From Chitinophaga pinensis DSM 2588 (GTDB taxonomy: Bacteria; Bacteroidota; Bacteroidia; Chitinophagales; Chitinophagaceae): 64,000 nt of DNA. Below are positions 25,506 through 34,916 of this stretch, one piece after another. Position numbers and translations under genes: made by a program. Under the pieces are notes generated by a model. That model saw only the letters and a program-made list of their open reading frames with translations. It was not told the origin of the DNA and did not search any database. The stretch spans positions 4,396,001-4,460,000 of the forward strand of contig NC_013132.1 of NCBI RefSeq assembly GCF_000024005.1. The letters are read 5' to 3'. Each line of letters opens with the position of its first letter. The first letter of the stretch is position 1.

Positions 25506-27023
25506 ATGAAACCATTGCACCTACTAGCCATCTGTAGCCTGTTGTTTTTATCCTGTAAAAAGGAAAAGGAAAAGGAAATCACCCTACCTATCCAGTATGA
25601 GGCGACACACTATTACGTAAGTCCGGGCGGGAATGATGCCAACGACGGCTTATCCGCAGCTAAACCATTCAGAACCATCCAGAAAGCAGCCGATCTGGCA
25701 CAACCGCGTTGCACCGTGCATCTGGCAGGGGGAGAATATAAACAGCAACTGGAGATAAAAGTGTCTGGTACTGATATTCACCCTATTGTATTCATGTCTG
25801 ATCCTTATGTGCCTGCTGTGCTTACACAGGGAGGAGAAAATGATGCGATCCTTACCATAGAGGACCAGCATAATATTTACATTCAGGGCATTCATGTCGC
25901 CAATCTGACCCGCAACAATGCACAGGGTATCCTCATCAGGGCGACACCTGACGGAGGCGTGAGCAATATTGTGCTCAATGGCGTGAACGTGTATAACATT
26001 GCCTGGACCACGCAGCCGACGAAAACACCGGGAGAAAATGACAATGCGCAACCGATCATTATATACGGAGAAGGGAAAGCGCAACAGAACGCCGTATCCG
26101 GGGTCTCTTTATACAAGTGTAAAGTCTATAACAATGTGACCGGTTTCAGCGAAGCAGTCTCCCTGGATGGGAATGTCGATGGCTTCTCTATCGGTTCCTG
26201 CGAAGTCTATAACAATACAAATATTGGTATTGCTGCCATCGGCAATTATGGCGTCAGCAGCACCGCCGCTGTAGACCAGGCAAGAAACGGCAGGATCACG
26301 GATAACTACTGTTATGATAACATCTCTTCTTATGCGACCAGTGCCGGTATTTATGTAGATGGCGGCAGCAAAATCTTTATTGCCCGGAATCGTTGTAAAA
26401 ACAACGGATACGGGATAGAGGTAGGTTGTGAAGAGAATGGCAGCGCCAGCGATATACGTTTATTGGGCAATGTGATGGAAGGTAACCAGGAAGCAGGTAT
26501 GGCCCTGGGTGGATATGATGCAGGCACCAGCGGACAGGTACTAAAATGTCTGGTGGTGAATAATACCTTTTTTCAGAACGGTATAGCAGGTGCCGGCGGC
26601 GAACTGGCCATTACCAAAGCATCAGACTGTAAGATCATGAACAACATATTTTACGGTGGTACTTCCTTGCTGTTGTATGGAGAAAAGATCAGTCCACAGC
26701 AGAATAATACGTTTGACTACAATTGCTGGTTCACAACTGTAGCAGGTGGTCCGCTCTTTACCTGGGCAGGTAAAAACTACAACACGTTCGACGCCTGGCA
26801 GAGTGGAACAAAACAGGACCTGTCTTCCCTGAACTTTGATCCTAAGTTTGCAAGTATACAGCGCAATAATATAGATCTGCATCTGCAGACGGGAAGCGGG
26901 CTCCGGAAACAGGCGAATGCCGCCATTCTTTCCCTGGTACAGCCCACAGATGTTTTTGAACAGGATCTGGATCGTATATCCTTTGGAGACGATTATCCCA
27001 CTATTGGCGCTTACCAGAAGTAA
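25506..27023 (+). CDS. Right-handed parallel beta-helix lipoprotein (pectate-lyase-like fold)
   Basis: A 505-residue protein with a lipoprotein signal (LLFLSC, Cys17) followed by a charged linker. From residue 38, YYVSPGGNDANDGLSAAKPFRTIQKAADLA is the standard N-cap of PL9/DUF1565-like beta-helix proteins. Repeated coils follow, with asparagine-ladder segments such as NGVNVYNIAWTT, SLYKCKVYNNVTG, GSCEVYNNTNIGIAAIGNYG and IFIARNRCKNNGYGIEVG. This fold is used by polysaccharide lyases and hydrolases acting on pectin-like or uronic polymers. Catalytic residues could not be identified, so it may be only a binding protein. It seems to be a single gene. Confidence 0.8.
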   Translation: MKPLHLLAICSLLFLSCKKEKEKEITLPIQYEATHYYVSPGGNDANDGLSAAKPFRTIQKAADLAQPRCTVHLAGGEYKQQLEIKVSGTDIHPIVFMSDPYVPAVLTQGGENDAILTIEDQHNIYIQGIHVANLTRNNAQGILIRATPDGGVSNIVLNGVNVYNIAWTTQPTKTPGENDNAQPIIIYGEGKAQQNAVSGVSLYKCKVYNNVTGFSEAVSLDGNVDGFSIGSCEVYNNTNIGIAAIGNYGVSSTAAVDQARNGRITDNYCYDNISSYATSAGIYVDGGSKIFIARNRCKNNGYGIEVGCEENGSASDIRLLGNVMEGNQEAGMALGGYDAGTSGQVLKCLVVNNTFFQNGIAGAGGELAITKASDCKIMNNIFYGGTSLLLYGEKISPQQNNTFDYNCWFTTVAGGPLFTWAGKNYNTFDAWQSGTKQDLSSLNFDPKFASIQRNNIDLHLQTGSGLRKQANAAILSLVQPTDVFEQDLDRISFGDDYPTIGAYQK

Positions 27024-27090
27024 TAATAAATTCTCCGCAGCCGGGTTGCATCAGTGCATGATATTTTAGTACGACCAAAATATCCATTTT

Positions 27091-27486
27091 ATGAAAATGA
27101 AACTGAGTATTGCACTTTTATTAGTATGCTGCGCTGTTGTATTTTCCAGCTTCCGTGCCGGTCTATTCAGTCAGCTGACTGCACCCGCTGCCAGAAGAGC
27201 CGTGATGAATTTTCACGTATACGTGGATTCTCCCAGCCAGTCTTATGCCGGTCTGACTGCCAGCGTAAAAAACGAATCTTCCGGTGTAAACTATGCGGTG
27301 CCTGCCAATAGTGCTATTGTATCCGGCAGGCAGTTTTATGAATTTTATGTAGCAGGAAATGAAGGAGAACAATTTTCTATTACGGTGAAGTCAGGTAGTA
27401 CGGTGGTGGCCAGCGGCACACATATTGTCACCCCTACCAATACGAATAACCATCATGCTGTTGTAACAGTATATATGAGTTATTAA
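27091..27486 (+). CDS. Small exported protein of unknown function
   Basis: The 131-residue frame starts with a signal peptide (MKMKLSIALLLVCCAVVFSSFRA). The mature part, about 105 residues, is beta-rich and polar (VMNFHVYVDSPSQSYAGLTASVKNESSG ... EQFSITVKSGSTVVASGTHIV), like a single Ig-like or lipocalin-like domain. No family is recognised. It follows the beta-helix lipoprotein by 67 bases and has a strong terminator 15 bases after its stop codon. Confidence 0.7.
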   Translation: MKMKLSIALLLVCCAVVFSSFRAGLFSQLTAPAARRAVMNFHVYVDSPSQSYAGLTASVKNESSGVNYAVPANSAIVSGRQFYEFYVAGNEGEQFSITVKSGSTVVASGTHIVTPTNTNNHHAVVTVYMSY

Positions 27487-27501
27487 GGGATGATCTTTTT
27501 T

Positions 27502-27550
27502 AAAGGAAAAGGAGTATCACATGGTTCAGCTGATACTCCTTTTCCTTTTT
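27502..27550 (+). terminator. Strong intrinsic terminator
   Basis: An 18-bp perfect stem (left arm 27502-27519, right arm 27531-27548, core GGAGTATCA/TGATACTCC) followed by a T run. The 290 bases after it, up to 27840, hold no gene I can support and only a near-consensus TATCTTTC box before the esterase. Confidence 0.9.
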
Positions 27551-27840
27551 TTATTGTGGATTACCCATTAGTGGAATTTCCAGTCTTTTCTGCTCATTCC
27601 TGGGATAGAGAATGCCATATGCCTGGTTATTGTAACCCGGAGATGGCCTGGCTGATATATTATATAGGATTTTGAAGGAAGATGCAGCCGCGCTGTGAAT
27701 TCCATAAAACAATTCATGTTGACCCGGATCAGCTGGCATAGTAAGCGTCGGACCGGCTAAAATAATACACTTTTATGCTAAATGTTCAATAGGTATACTC
27801 CACTTGTTGCCTTATCTTTCGCCAAAAGAAAAGATTCCAC

Positions 27841-28761
27841 ATGAATAAACGTCTTATCTGCCTGACGGCTATGACCCTGATCGCAGGTGCCTCCAAAGCA
27901 CAGCAGTTCATACCCCTGTATCCGGATAGTGTTGTCAACAGCCGTAATGTACCCGATAAGGAGGTGAAAAAAGACAATAACGGCAGTCTGTCATTTGAGA
28001 AAGTATCTGTACCAACGGTGCAACTCTTTCTGCCGCCGGAAGACAAGGCGAACGGTGCAGCCATGATTGTTTGTCCGGGTGGTGGTTACAGCTTTCTCGC
28101 CTATACGCATGAAGGGATCAATTTTGCCAAGAGACTGAATGAAATGGGGATTACCGTGTTAGTGCTGAAATACAGAATGCCGGATGATGCGACTATGCGC
28201 GACCGTACAATCGGCCCTTTACAGGACGCCCAGCAGGCCCTCCGCCTGGTACGTCAGCGGGCAAAGGAATGGCATATCGATGTGAACAGGGTAGGGTTGA
28301 TGGGGTCTTCCGCCGGCGGACATCTTGCAGCTACTGCAGGTACACATTTCGACCACGCTTATATTCCCAATCCTGAGCAGACCAATCTGCGGCCCGATTT
28401 CCTGGTACTGGTATATCCCGTGATCAGTATGGCGGATAGTCTTACTCACCAGGGCTCAAAGAATAACCTGATCGGTAAAGACGCATCACCAGCCACCGTA
28501 ACAGCATTCAGCAATGAACTCCAGGTAAGTGATAAAACGCCGCCTGCCTTCCTGGTACACGCGACTGATGATAAAGGGGTAGTAGTAGGGAATAGTATCG
28601 CCTTTTATACCGCACTGGTAAGGCACAACGTTCCGTCGGAACTACATGCTTACCAGCGCGGTGGTCATGGTTTTGGGATGCGTACCAGCAATCCTGACGA
28701 ACATTGGTTAGACAGACTGGAAAACTGGTTACGCGACAACGGATGGCTTAAAAGGCAATAA
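27841..28761 (+). CDS. Exported alpha/beta hydrolase, probable carbohydrate or feruloyl/acetyl esterase (BD-FAE/lipase-like)
   Basis: A 306-residue protein with a signal peptide (1-20, ending SKAQ). The oxyanion segment CPGGGYSFLAYTHEG, the nucleophile elbow GLMGSSAGGHLAA and the C-terminal ATDDKGV (Asp) and GGHGFGM (His) make a complete Ser-Asp-His triad. This arrangement is typical of esterases that remove acetyl or feruloyl groups from xylan in polysaccharide-degrading Bacteroidota. Its last 33 bases overlap the 3' end of the convergent phosphatase gene. Confidence 0.88.
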   Translation: MNKRLICLTAMTLIAGASKAQQFIPLYPDSVVNSRNVPDKEVKKDNNGSLSFEKVSVPTVQLFLPPEDKANGAAMIVCPGGGYSFLAYTHEGINFAKRLNEMGITVLVLKYRMPDDATMRDRTIGPLQDAQQALRLVRQRAKEWHIDVNRVGLMGSSAGGHLAATAGTHFDHAYIPNPEQTNLRPDFLVLVYPVISMADSLTHQGSKNNLIGKDASPATVTAFSNELQVSDKTPPAFLVHATDDKGVVVGNSIAFYTALVRHNVPSELHAYQRGGHGFGMRTSNPDEHWLDRLENWLRDNGWLKRQ

Positions 28762-30063
28762 TCTGTTGGGTTTGTTATGCCGTTTTTCAAGGATAAACGC
28801 GTCAAACAATTCCCCCGTAGCCAGATGTGCGCGGAAACTCAGGCGGTCATTATCAATGGTAATGAGATGATACATCTGCAGATGTCCGGCTACAATATCC
28901 GCCCATTCCATTTTTTCATATTCATACATCTTGGAGCCACTTACGGATACCACATACATGGTGCCGTAAGGGGCTACCTGCTGCATACCACGTCCATAGG
29001 CATGGTCATGTCCCTGTAAGACAATATCCACTTTGTATTTGTCAAAGACCGGCTTAAAATGTGCCCTTACTTTCTCATTATAACGCCCCTTTTTCGTTGA
29101 AAATACCGGATGATGCATGGTTACCACCGTCCACTTATTAGGATTGTTTTGCAGGGTATTTTCCAGCCATTTCAGCTGTGTACTGATCAGTGCCTCAGAT
29201 GTCGCTTCCTCCATCATCATCGTATTCAGTGAAATGAATCGTACTCCCTGTATGTCCGTATAAAATACAGATCCTTCCAGCTGAGGATCACCGGTACCGT
29301 TAGCCGGCAGGGAGAACTGCCGCTTCCAGAAGAGCGACAGATGCGGGAGGCCATCTTCATGGGTATACTCATGATTACCGGGCGTTACCAGTGATGGAAT
29401 GCTGCCATGGATATAGCCTCCTGCTTCAAACCATTGGCCCCATTCCTCGTCATTATTGGCCCTGTTTACCAGGTCCCCTGCATGAATAATGGCCTGTGCA
29501 TCCGGCAACTGTGCATAGGCTTTCCTGATCACTCGGCTCCAGAAAGGACGGATACCTACCTGTGCATCACCCAGGTAAATAAAGGAGGTTTTACGGGGTG
29601 TGGCGGCTGCCGTTTTGAATTGCAGCCATTCACTCCAGCCGTTGTCACTGCCTACCCGGTAGGTATACAGTGTAGCTGCCTGCAAACCGGTCAGCGTTAT
29701 CCGGTGATAGACCACATCCAGCGCTTCCAGTCTGAACGCTTCACTGCTGGCAGTAAGCCGCTTAACATTGGCTGCAAACTCCGGGTGCGCATCCGCTGTG
29801 GTATACTCTATATAAGCGGTCGTAATACCCGCAGCACTGCGCCAGTTGACAGTGACGCTGGTGGCAGGATCCTGGGTGACGGTAAGAATGATCCTATCCG
29901 GTATATTACCTGCGCTGTATCCTGCCGTATGTTGTACTGCAGGAGGGGTAGCGGCTTTGGCAAAGGTGGCTGCTCCCGTAAACGGAAGCAACGCACCTGC
30001 TTTGATGAAACCAGACAGGAATTTCCGCCTGTCGACTGTCTTTTTCTCCATATCCATACTCAT
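28729..30063 (-). CDS. Purple acid phosphatase-like metallophosphoesterase with Tat-like signal
   Basis: The start at 30063 overlaps the susD stop codon as ATGA; a start 12 bases upstream is possible but less natural. The N-terminus VDRRKFLSGFIKAGALLPFTGAATFAKA is a twin-arginine-like signal. A fibronectin-like domain follows (about 45-150: IPDRIILTVTQDPATSVTVNWR). The catalytic domain shows all metal-ligand motifs: LGDAQVG, HAGDLVNR, PGNHEY, VTMHHPVF and QGHDHAYGR. Family enzymes hydrolyse phosphomonoesters with a binuclear metal centre outside the cytoplasm. As the last gene of the SusCD transcript it suggests that the imported or surface-bound substrate is a phosphate ester. It overlaps the convergent esterase gene by 33 bases. 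Confidence 0.92.
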   Translation of the reverse strand: MSMDMEKKTVDRRKFLSGFIKAGALLPFTGAATFAKAATPPAVQHTAGYSAGNIPDRIILTVTQDPATSVTVNWRSAAGITTAYIEYTTADAHPEFAANVKRLTASSEAFRLEALDVVYHRITLTGLQAATLYTYRVGSDNGWSEWLQFKTAAATPRKTSFIYLGDAQVGIRPFWSRVIRKAYAQLPDAQAIIHAGDLVNRANNDEEWGQWFEAGGYIHGSIPSLVTPGNHEYTHEDGLPHLSLFWKRQFSLPANGTGDPQLEGSVFYTDIQGVRFISLNTMMMEEATSEALISTQLKWLENTLQNNPNKWTVVTMHHPVFSTKKGRYNEKVRAHFKPVFDKYKVDIVLQGHDHAYGRGMQQVAPYGTMYVVSVSGSKMYEYEKMEWADIVAGHLQMYHLITIDNDRLSFRAHLATGELFDAFILEKRHNKPNRLLPFKPSVVA

Positions 30064-31529
30064 TTCAGGTACCACATTTTTGTATTGATATCATCTGCGC
30101 CAAACACGTTGATGGCTGCTTTATAGTTGTCCAGGTTCACATCCTGCTCAGATGTCGGCCACGCATACCGTACCGGAAACTGTGGCTGGAAAGCCATCGG
30201 TCCTACCACAAATGCCGGATAACCGGTACGCCTGAAATCAAACCAGCCCTCAGCACCTTTAAAGGTCATAGAAATCCATTTCTGGGTGATCAGCTGCTCC
30301 AGGGTACCATTGTATTTTACGACAGCCTGGTTGTAATAGCCGCGTTTCTGTGCTTCGTCCGTCAGTCCGTAGTATGCCATAGAAGACTGGATACCGTTGT
30401 TATACATGGCTTCTGCCGTGCTGCCGTTTACAGTCAATTTACCGCGTTGCATCGCTTCCGCCAGGATAAAGCAGACTTCTGAATAGACCATCAGACTCGC
30501 TTTGAATGTGGCCGGCTTGTCCTTTCTGAAGAATGCAGAAAGGGTAGATTGATGTGATTCGCCGCCGTTATAGTCCGCCGGATTAATATAGGCATGCGGG
30601 ATTCCTACATACGGGTGCTGATCAATGGTAGCACCTTCCTTACTGCTGACAGGCGCGATCCAGAGTTCCAGTCTGGGGTCATTACGTGCAATCAGTACAT
30701 CTACCAGTTCTTTACTGGCTTTTGTTTTCAGGAAGTCATTGTCGATCATGTTCAGCGGTCCGCCAGCCCAGCTATCGTCCTTTTTAACACCGAGATAGGC
30801 TACCTCCGCATTATCCGCATTGCTTTCCATGATAGGATATTCCGTTTTGTCATTCAGGATCTCCTGCATCTCCGTAAAGGCGGATGCATAGTTTTTTGAA
30901 CAACGCAGGAGCATACGCAGTCGCAGGGAATTTGCCAGTTTACGCCACTTCAGCAGATCGCCGCCAAATAACGCATCCGCACCTGCATTTAAACCGGTAC
31001 CTCCCGCTTTAAGCTGTGTATTGGCCTCTTTCAATAAGGCCAGCAGACTTTTATACACATCCTCCTGTTTGTCATAGGTCGGCTTGATATTACCGTTTTC
31101 TACTGACTGCAATGCCTGTGAGTAAGGCACATCACCATAGAGGTCTGTCAGGTAGGCAATGTTAAATGCCATGAGTACGTTACCGGCAGCAGTATAGGCC
31201 GGCTGACCGGTTGCCGCACCTTCGTGTTGCATGGTTTTGATGATCATCGCACGCTGATAGATGTCTGACCAGTCTACCGCCGTCCAGCGAAACAGTTCAT
31301 AATCATTATTGCGGATCAGGGTGATATAACGGCCCAGGGCAGCTGGTCTTCTGGCAAAACCATTCTCTGCATAGGCATAAGCCGTTTGTGTCACGGCTTC
31401 TGTAAGGTGGTATTCCGGTCTGGTTTCAGACGGACTGTTAGGGTTGGTATTGATTGCTTCGAAGTCTTTTGTACAGGCTGTCAGCGTCATTGCCGTCAGC
31501 AGACTATATAGTATGTTAGTTCGTTTCAT
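30060..31529 (-). CDS. SusD/RagB-like lipoprotein (SusD_2 type)
   Basis: Start chosen at 31529, where MKRTNILYSLLTAMTLTACTKDF gives a proper lipoprotein signal (LTAC, Cys19); the longer frame overlaps the SusC stop. The mature protein, about 470 residues, begins with the SusD_2-like FEAINTNPNSPSETRPEYHLTEAV, contains DLYGDVPYSQAL and YDKQEDVYKSLLALL, and ends with TYGYPAF-type and WPTSEQDVN segments (here RRTGYPAFVVGPMA and YAWPTSEQDVN). This subgroup pairs with STN-type SusC transporters. It lies 11 bases after susC and is translationally coupled to the phosphatase gene. Confidence 0.93.
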   Translation of the reverse strand: MKRTNILYSLLTAMTLTACTKDFEAINTNPNSPSETRPEYHLTEAVTQTAYAYAENGFARRPAALGRYITLIRNNDYELFRWTAVDWSDIYQRAMIIKTMQHEGAATGQPAYTAAGNVLMAFNIAYLTDLYGDVPYSQALQSVENGNIKPTYDKQEDVYKSLLALLKEANTQLKAGGTGLNAGADALFGGDLLKWRKLANSLRLRMLLRCSKNYASAFTEMQEILNDKTEYPIMESNADNAEVAYLGVKKDDSWAGGPLNMIDNDFLKTKASKELVDVLIARNDPRLELWIAPVSSKEGATIDQHPYVGIPHAYINPADYNGGESHQSTLSAFFRKDKPATFKASLMVYSEVCFILAEAMQRGKLTVNGSTAEAMYNNGIQSSMAYYGLTDEAQKRGYYNQAVVKYNGTLEQLITQKWISMTFKGAEGWFDFRRTGYPAFVVGPMAFQPQFPVRYAWPTSEQDVNLDNYKAAINVFGADDINTKMWYLK

Positions 31530-31540
31530 GCGATCATTAA

Positions 31541-34500
31541 TTAGAAGTTGCAACTGAGTTTAGCACCGTACGAGCGGGTACCTGGTAATGTCCAGTGACC
31601 AACACCCTGGTAACGCTGGTTGGAAAGGCTCATGGTGATCTCAGGATCATAGCCGTTCTTTGCTGCTGCCCAGGTGTAAAGATTGTTACCGATCAGGGAC
31701 AGGGACAGGTTGCTCAGGAAAGGGATACGCTGCATTACACTACGACCGAATGCATAAGTGAGCGATACTTCTTTCAGCTTTACATAAGTAGCGCTGTAGG
31801 TTTCGTTTTCGTAATACTTCCAGTATTTATTGTCATAATAGGTAGCCGCATCAATGATGACGTCATTCGGTTTGTAAGTACCGTCGCCATTAGCGATCAC
31901 ACCTTCCATGATCATTCCGTCATCGCGTACAGTACCATTGGCATCGGTCCAGGTAAGACCGCCATGTGCCGCATCACGGCCGCGTAATGTATTGGTTGTA
32001 CGACCATCCTGGATCAGGCTTTTCGCGACATAGGAATAGTAAGAACCGCCTTTGCGCCAGTCGATCAGGAAATTGCAGCTCAGGTTTTTGTAGCGGAAAT
32101 TGTTGTTGAAACCCACCATAAAATCCGGATTGTAGTTACCGATCTTTACAAAATCAGCATCCTGTTGCTGCAGTCCGTTGCTGTTCAGAAGTGCTTGTCC
32201 GGCGTAAGCCCCTTCTTTCACTTTCACCCAGCTCCTTGTATAGAAATCGCCCATTTTAGTCCCCTCTTTGATCAGGTATTCGATGTTACTGCCATCTGTG
32301 CTGCCCAGCATATAACTGGTCACCGCTGGTGTCAGTTCGATGACTTTATTGACGTTGCGGGTGAAGTTGATATCAGATTTCCAGGTAAAAGCAGTGCTTT
32401 TGACAGGTACCAGGTTCAGACCAATTTCCCATCCGCTGTTCTGGATATTACCGGCATTGATCAGCATCGTACTGGCGCCGGAAGCAATCGTCGTAGGTAC
32501 CTGGATGATCTGGTTGCGGTTGTTGGTTTTATACCAGGTGATATTAAAACCTACACGGTCTTTAAAGAAACTTGCATCTACACCGGCTTCATAAGAAGTA
32601 GCGATCTCCGGTTTCAGCAGACTGTTTTTCTGATTGAAACTGATGGTCGCACGTTTTACACTACCCCAGTCGGTATCAAATGGTACGGTGTTGTACAGCT
32701 GATATGGATCGGTATCAGCACCTACCTGTGACCAGTTGGCACGTAGTTTCAGGTAAGACAGGTCCTGCCATTTGATATTCAGCATATCAGAGAGAATCGC
32801 ACTCAGGGATACGGAAGGGTAGAAGTAGGAATTGTTCTCTTTGGGCAGGGTGCTGCTCCAGTCATTACGGGCCGTCAGGTTCAGGAAAAGGTAGTTATGA
32901 TAACTTACCTCACCGATACCGTATAAGCTGTTGATACGCTTTTTACGGAAGGACTGTGTATTGACCAGCGCGCCCGCTGCTGCGTTAGACAGATTGTATA
33001 CACCTGGGAGTGTCAGACTTCCGGTAGACTGCTGATTGGAGGAACTTTCCTGGTCCATACGGTTACCGCCGACAGCAACAGATACTTTGAAATCGCTCTT
33101 CAGGTTGGGTTTATAGGTCAGGAGGAAATCACTGTTCTGCTCTTTGAAGTTGTCATTCTCCAGCACATAAGCCCCTTTAGGATTTCTTTTGGCGCTGAAT
33201 GGTCTGCGCTGGTCTTCGCTCAGTGCATAGTAATCGAGGCCGGTACGCAGCATCAGTGTCAGATCAGGTCTGATATCGAAAGAAGCCTGTACGTTGCCCG
33301 TCATGCGGTTACGGGTGTAACTGTTGGTTTCTTCGTATGCGATCAGGTAAGGGTTGTCATCCGTGCTGTAAGGATTGTATTGTTGCAGTCCTTCTTTACC
33401 AGGTATCCAGTAGTTACGCAGGGCATGAATATTGACGTTGGGCGTCAGTTTATAGACCTGCATGGTCACGCTTTCTGTATAAGCAGAAGGACGGTTGGCA
33501 CTACGGTTATTGGTATAAGCGAGGTTAGTACTGAGGTGGATGGATTTATTAAGGTGATAGGTGCCTGAGAAGGTCAGGTTATCACGTTTCAGGTCGGTAT
33601 TCGGTACGATACCCCGGTTCTGCAGATTGCCGTAGGACAGTCTGAAATTGCCGGCATCTCCACTTTTGGATACCGCGATATTATTGGTAAAGGTATGTCC
33701 GGTACGGAAGAAATCTTTTATACGGTCAGGATAAGCTACCCAGTCGAGCGGCAAAGGATCGCCATTTTCATCCAGTGGACTGTTCCACTGTACCAGCTTA
33801 CGACCGGTATTCAGTTTCGGACCCCATGCGCCGGTGCTGATGGTATTGTCGCTGCCTGTCCAGTCACCGGAACCATATTCATGCTGGAAATGCGGGAACA
33901 TCCAGGCTTTGTCGAATACGGCGCTGGAATTAAAACTGACTCCCAATCCTTTTTTTGCAGCACCGGATTTAGTAGTGATGAGGATAACACCTGATCCTGC
34001 GCGGCTACCATAAAGGGCAGCAGCACTGGCGCCTTTTAATACGGTGATACTGGCGATATCGTCAGCGCTGATATCACTGATCGGACTACCATAATCGATG
34101 GTCTGTTTGCCATCTACCGCCTGTGCCGGATTCTGGATAGCAGGAGCAACCGGTACACCGTCTACCACATACAGGGGCTGATTGTCTTTGCTGATGGAGG
34201 ATTGTCCGCGGATCGTTACCATCACGCTGGAGCCCGGATCGGAACCCGTACTGCGGATATTTACACCCGGAACGCGGGCAGCGAGGCTGTTCAGTACATT
34301 GGGTTGTGGGACATCGCTGACATCCTTGGAAGACAGCTGTGCTACGGAATAACCCAGGTTACGTTCGCTTTTTTTGATACCCAGGGCGGTCACCACCACT
34401 TCTCCCAGCGCCTTTGTAGATGGCTGTGGCAGTTCCAGGGAGGCCGGATCGGGCTTGGCAGCAGGCGTTTTCTGATGGGCAGGCATCACGCTGAGGATCG

Positions 34501-34801
34501 CATAATTATTGAGGATGCGGCAATGGATGGAAGCGTCTGTGGCCAGCCAGTCGAGGGCTTCTTTTAATGAGACGGTGTTTCTACGGATATGCACTGTGCG
34601 GGACAACAGGGCATTCACATCTTCATCAAAGGTAAACTGCAGCTGTTGCTGGCTTTTTACCTGTTGAATGAACTGCTGTACGGTGATGGTGCTGCCTTTG
34701 AAGGTCAGTACCTTTTCCAGGGGCTGCTGTGCCGATAGCCTGCTACAGACAGCCAATAGGAAAACAAGCATCAGGATCCGATGCATTAAAAATGTTTTCA
34801 T
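31541..34801 (-). CDS. STN-type SusC/RagA TonB-linked transporter
   Basis: The 1086-residue protein has a signal peptide (1-25), then an STN domain (about 27-107: LTFKGSTITVQQFIQQVKSQQ ... VSLKEALDWLATDASIHCRI), which contacts FecR-type anti-sigma factors. A short proline-rich linker leads directly to the TonB box/plug (GEVVVTALGIKKSERNLGYSVAQL, then ARVPGVNIRSTGSDPGSS and QPLYVVDGVPV) and the beta-barrel. The usual CarboxypepD_reg Ig domain between STN and plug is not seen. It should import a substrate through the outer membrane and signal its presence to FecR and the ECF sigma factor encoded upstream. Confidence 0.94.
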   Translation of the reverse strand: MKTFLMHRILMLVFLLAVCSRLSAQQPLEKVLTFKGSTITVQQFIQQVKSQQQLQFTFDEDVNALLSRTVHIRRNTVSLKEALDWLATDASIHCRILNNYAILSVMPAHQKTPAAKPDPASLELPQPSTKALGEVVVTALGIKKSERNLGYSVAQLSSKDVSDVPQPNVLNSLAARVPGVNIRSTGSDPGSSVMVTIRGQSSISKDNQPLYVVDGVPVAPAIQNPAQAVDGKQTIDYGSPISDISADDIASITVLKGASAAALYGSRAGSGVILITTKSGAAKKGLGVSFNSSAVFDKAWMFPHFQHEYGSGDWTGSDNTISTGAWGPKLNTGRKLVQWNSPLDENGDPLPLDWVAYPDRIKDFFRTGHTFTNNIAVSKSGDAGNFRLSYGNLQNRGIVPNTDLKRDNLTFSGTYHLNKSIHLSTNLAYTNNRSANRPSAYTESVTMQVYKLTPNVNIHALRNYWIPGKEGLQQYNPYSTDDNPYLIAYEETNSYTRNRMTGNVQASFDIRPDLTLMLRTGLDYYALSEDQRRPFSAKRNPKGAYVLENDNFKEQNSDFLLTYKPNLKSDFKVSVAVGGNRMDQESSSNQQSTGSLTLPGVYNLSNAAAGALVNTQSFRKKRINSLYGIGEVSYHNYLFLNLTARNDWSSTLPKENNSYFYPSVSLSAILSDMLNIKWQDLSYLKLRANWSQVGADTDPYQLYNTVPFDTDWGSVKRATISFNQKNSLLKPEIATSYEAGVDASFFKDRVGFNITWYKTNNRNQIIQVPTTIASGASTMLINAGNIQNSGWEIGLNLVPVKSTAFTWKSDINFTRNVNKVIELTPAVTSYMLGSTDGSNIEYLIKEGTKMGDFYTRSWVKVKEGAYAGQALLNSNGLQQQDADFVKIGNYNPDFMVGFNNNFRYKNLSCNFLIDWRKGGSYYSYVAKSLIQDGRTTNTLRGRDAAHGGLTWTDANGTVRDDGMIMEGVIANGDGTYKPNDVIIDAATYYDNKYWKYYENETYSATYVKLKEVSLTYAFGRSVMQRIPFLSNLSLSLIGNNLYTWAAAKNGYDPEITMSLSNQRYQGVGHWTLPGTRSYGAKLSCNF

Positions 34802-34883
34802 TATTTTACAGTTGAATTCCTTGCAGGTGGTTCAAGCCTGCATACCTCGTTACTTGGCTGATAAACCAGTCAGTTGCGAAAGG

Positions 34884-34909
34884 CGCCCCGCTGCTACGGG
34901 GCGTTTTTT
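34884..34909 (+). terminator. GC-rich hairpin with T run, oriented against the flanking genes
   Basis: CGCCCCG-CTGCTA-CGGGGCG followed by TTTTTT on the plus strand. It lies in the fecR-susC gap, where both genes run on the minus strand, so it would stop antisense transcription, or act as a hairpin in the susC leader. Confidence 0.5.
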
Positions 34910-34916
34910 ATTGCTG

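Noticed and set aside
27551..27739. 62-codon minus-strand frame after the terminator
   Set aside because: No ribosome-binding site, no motif, and it begins in a region without promoter features.
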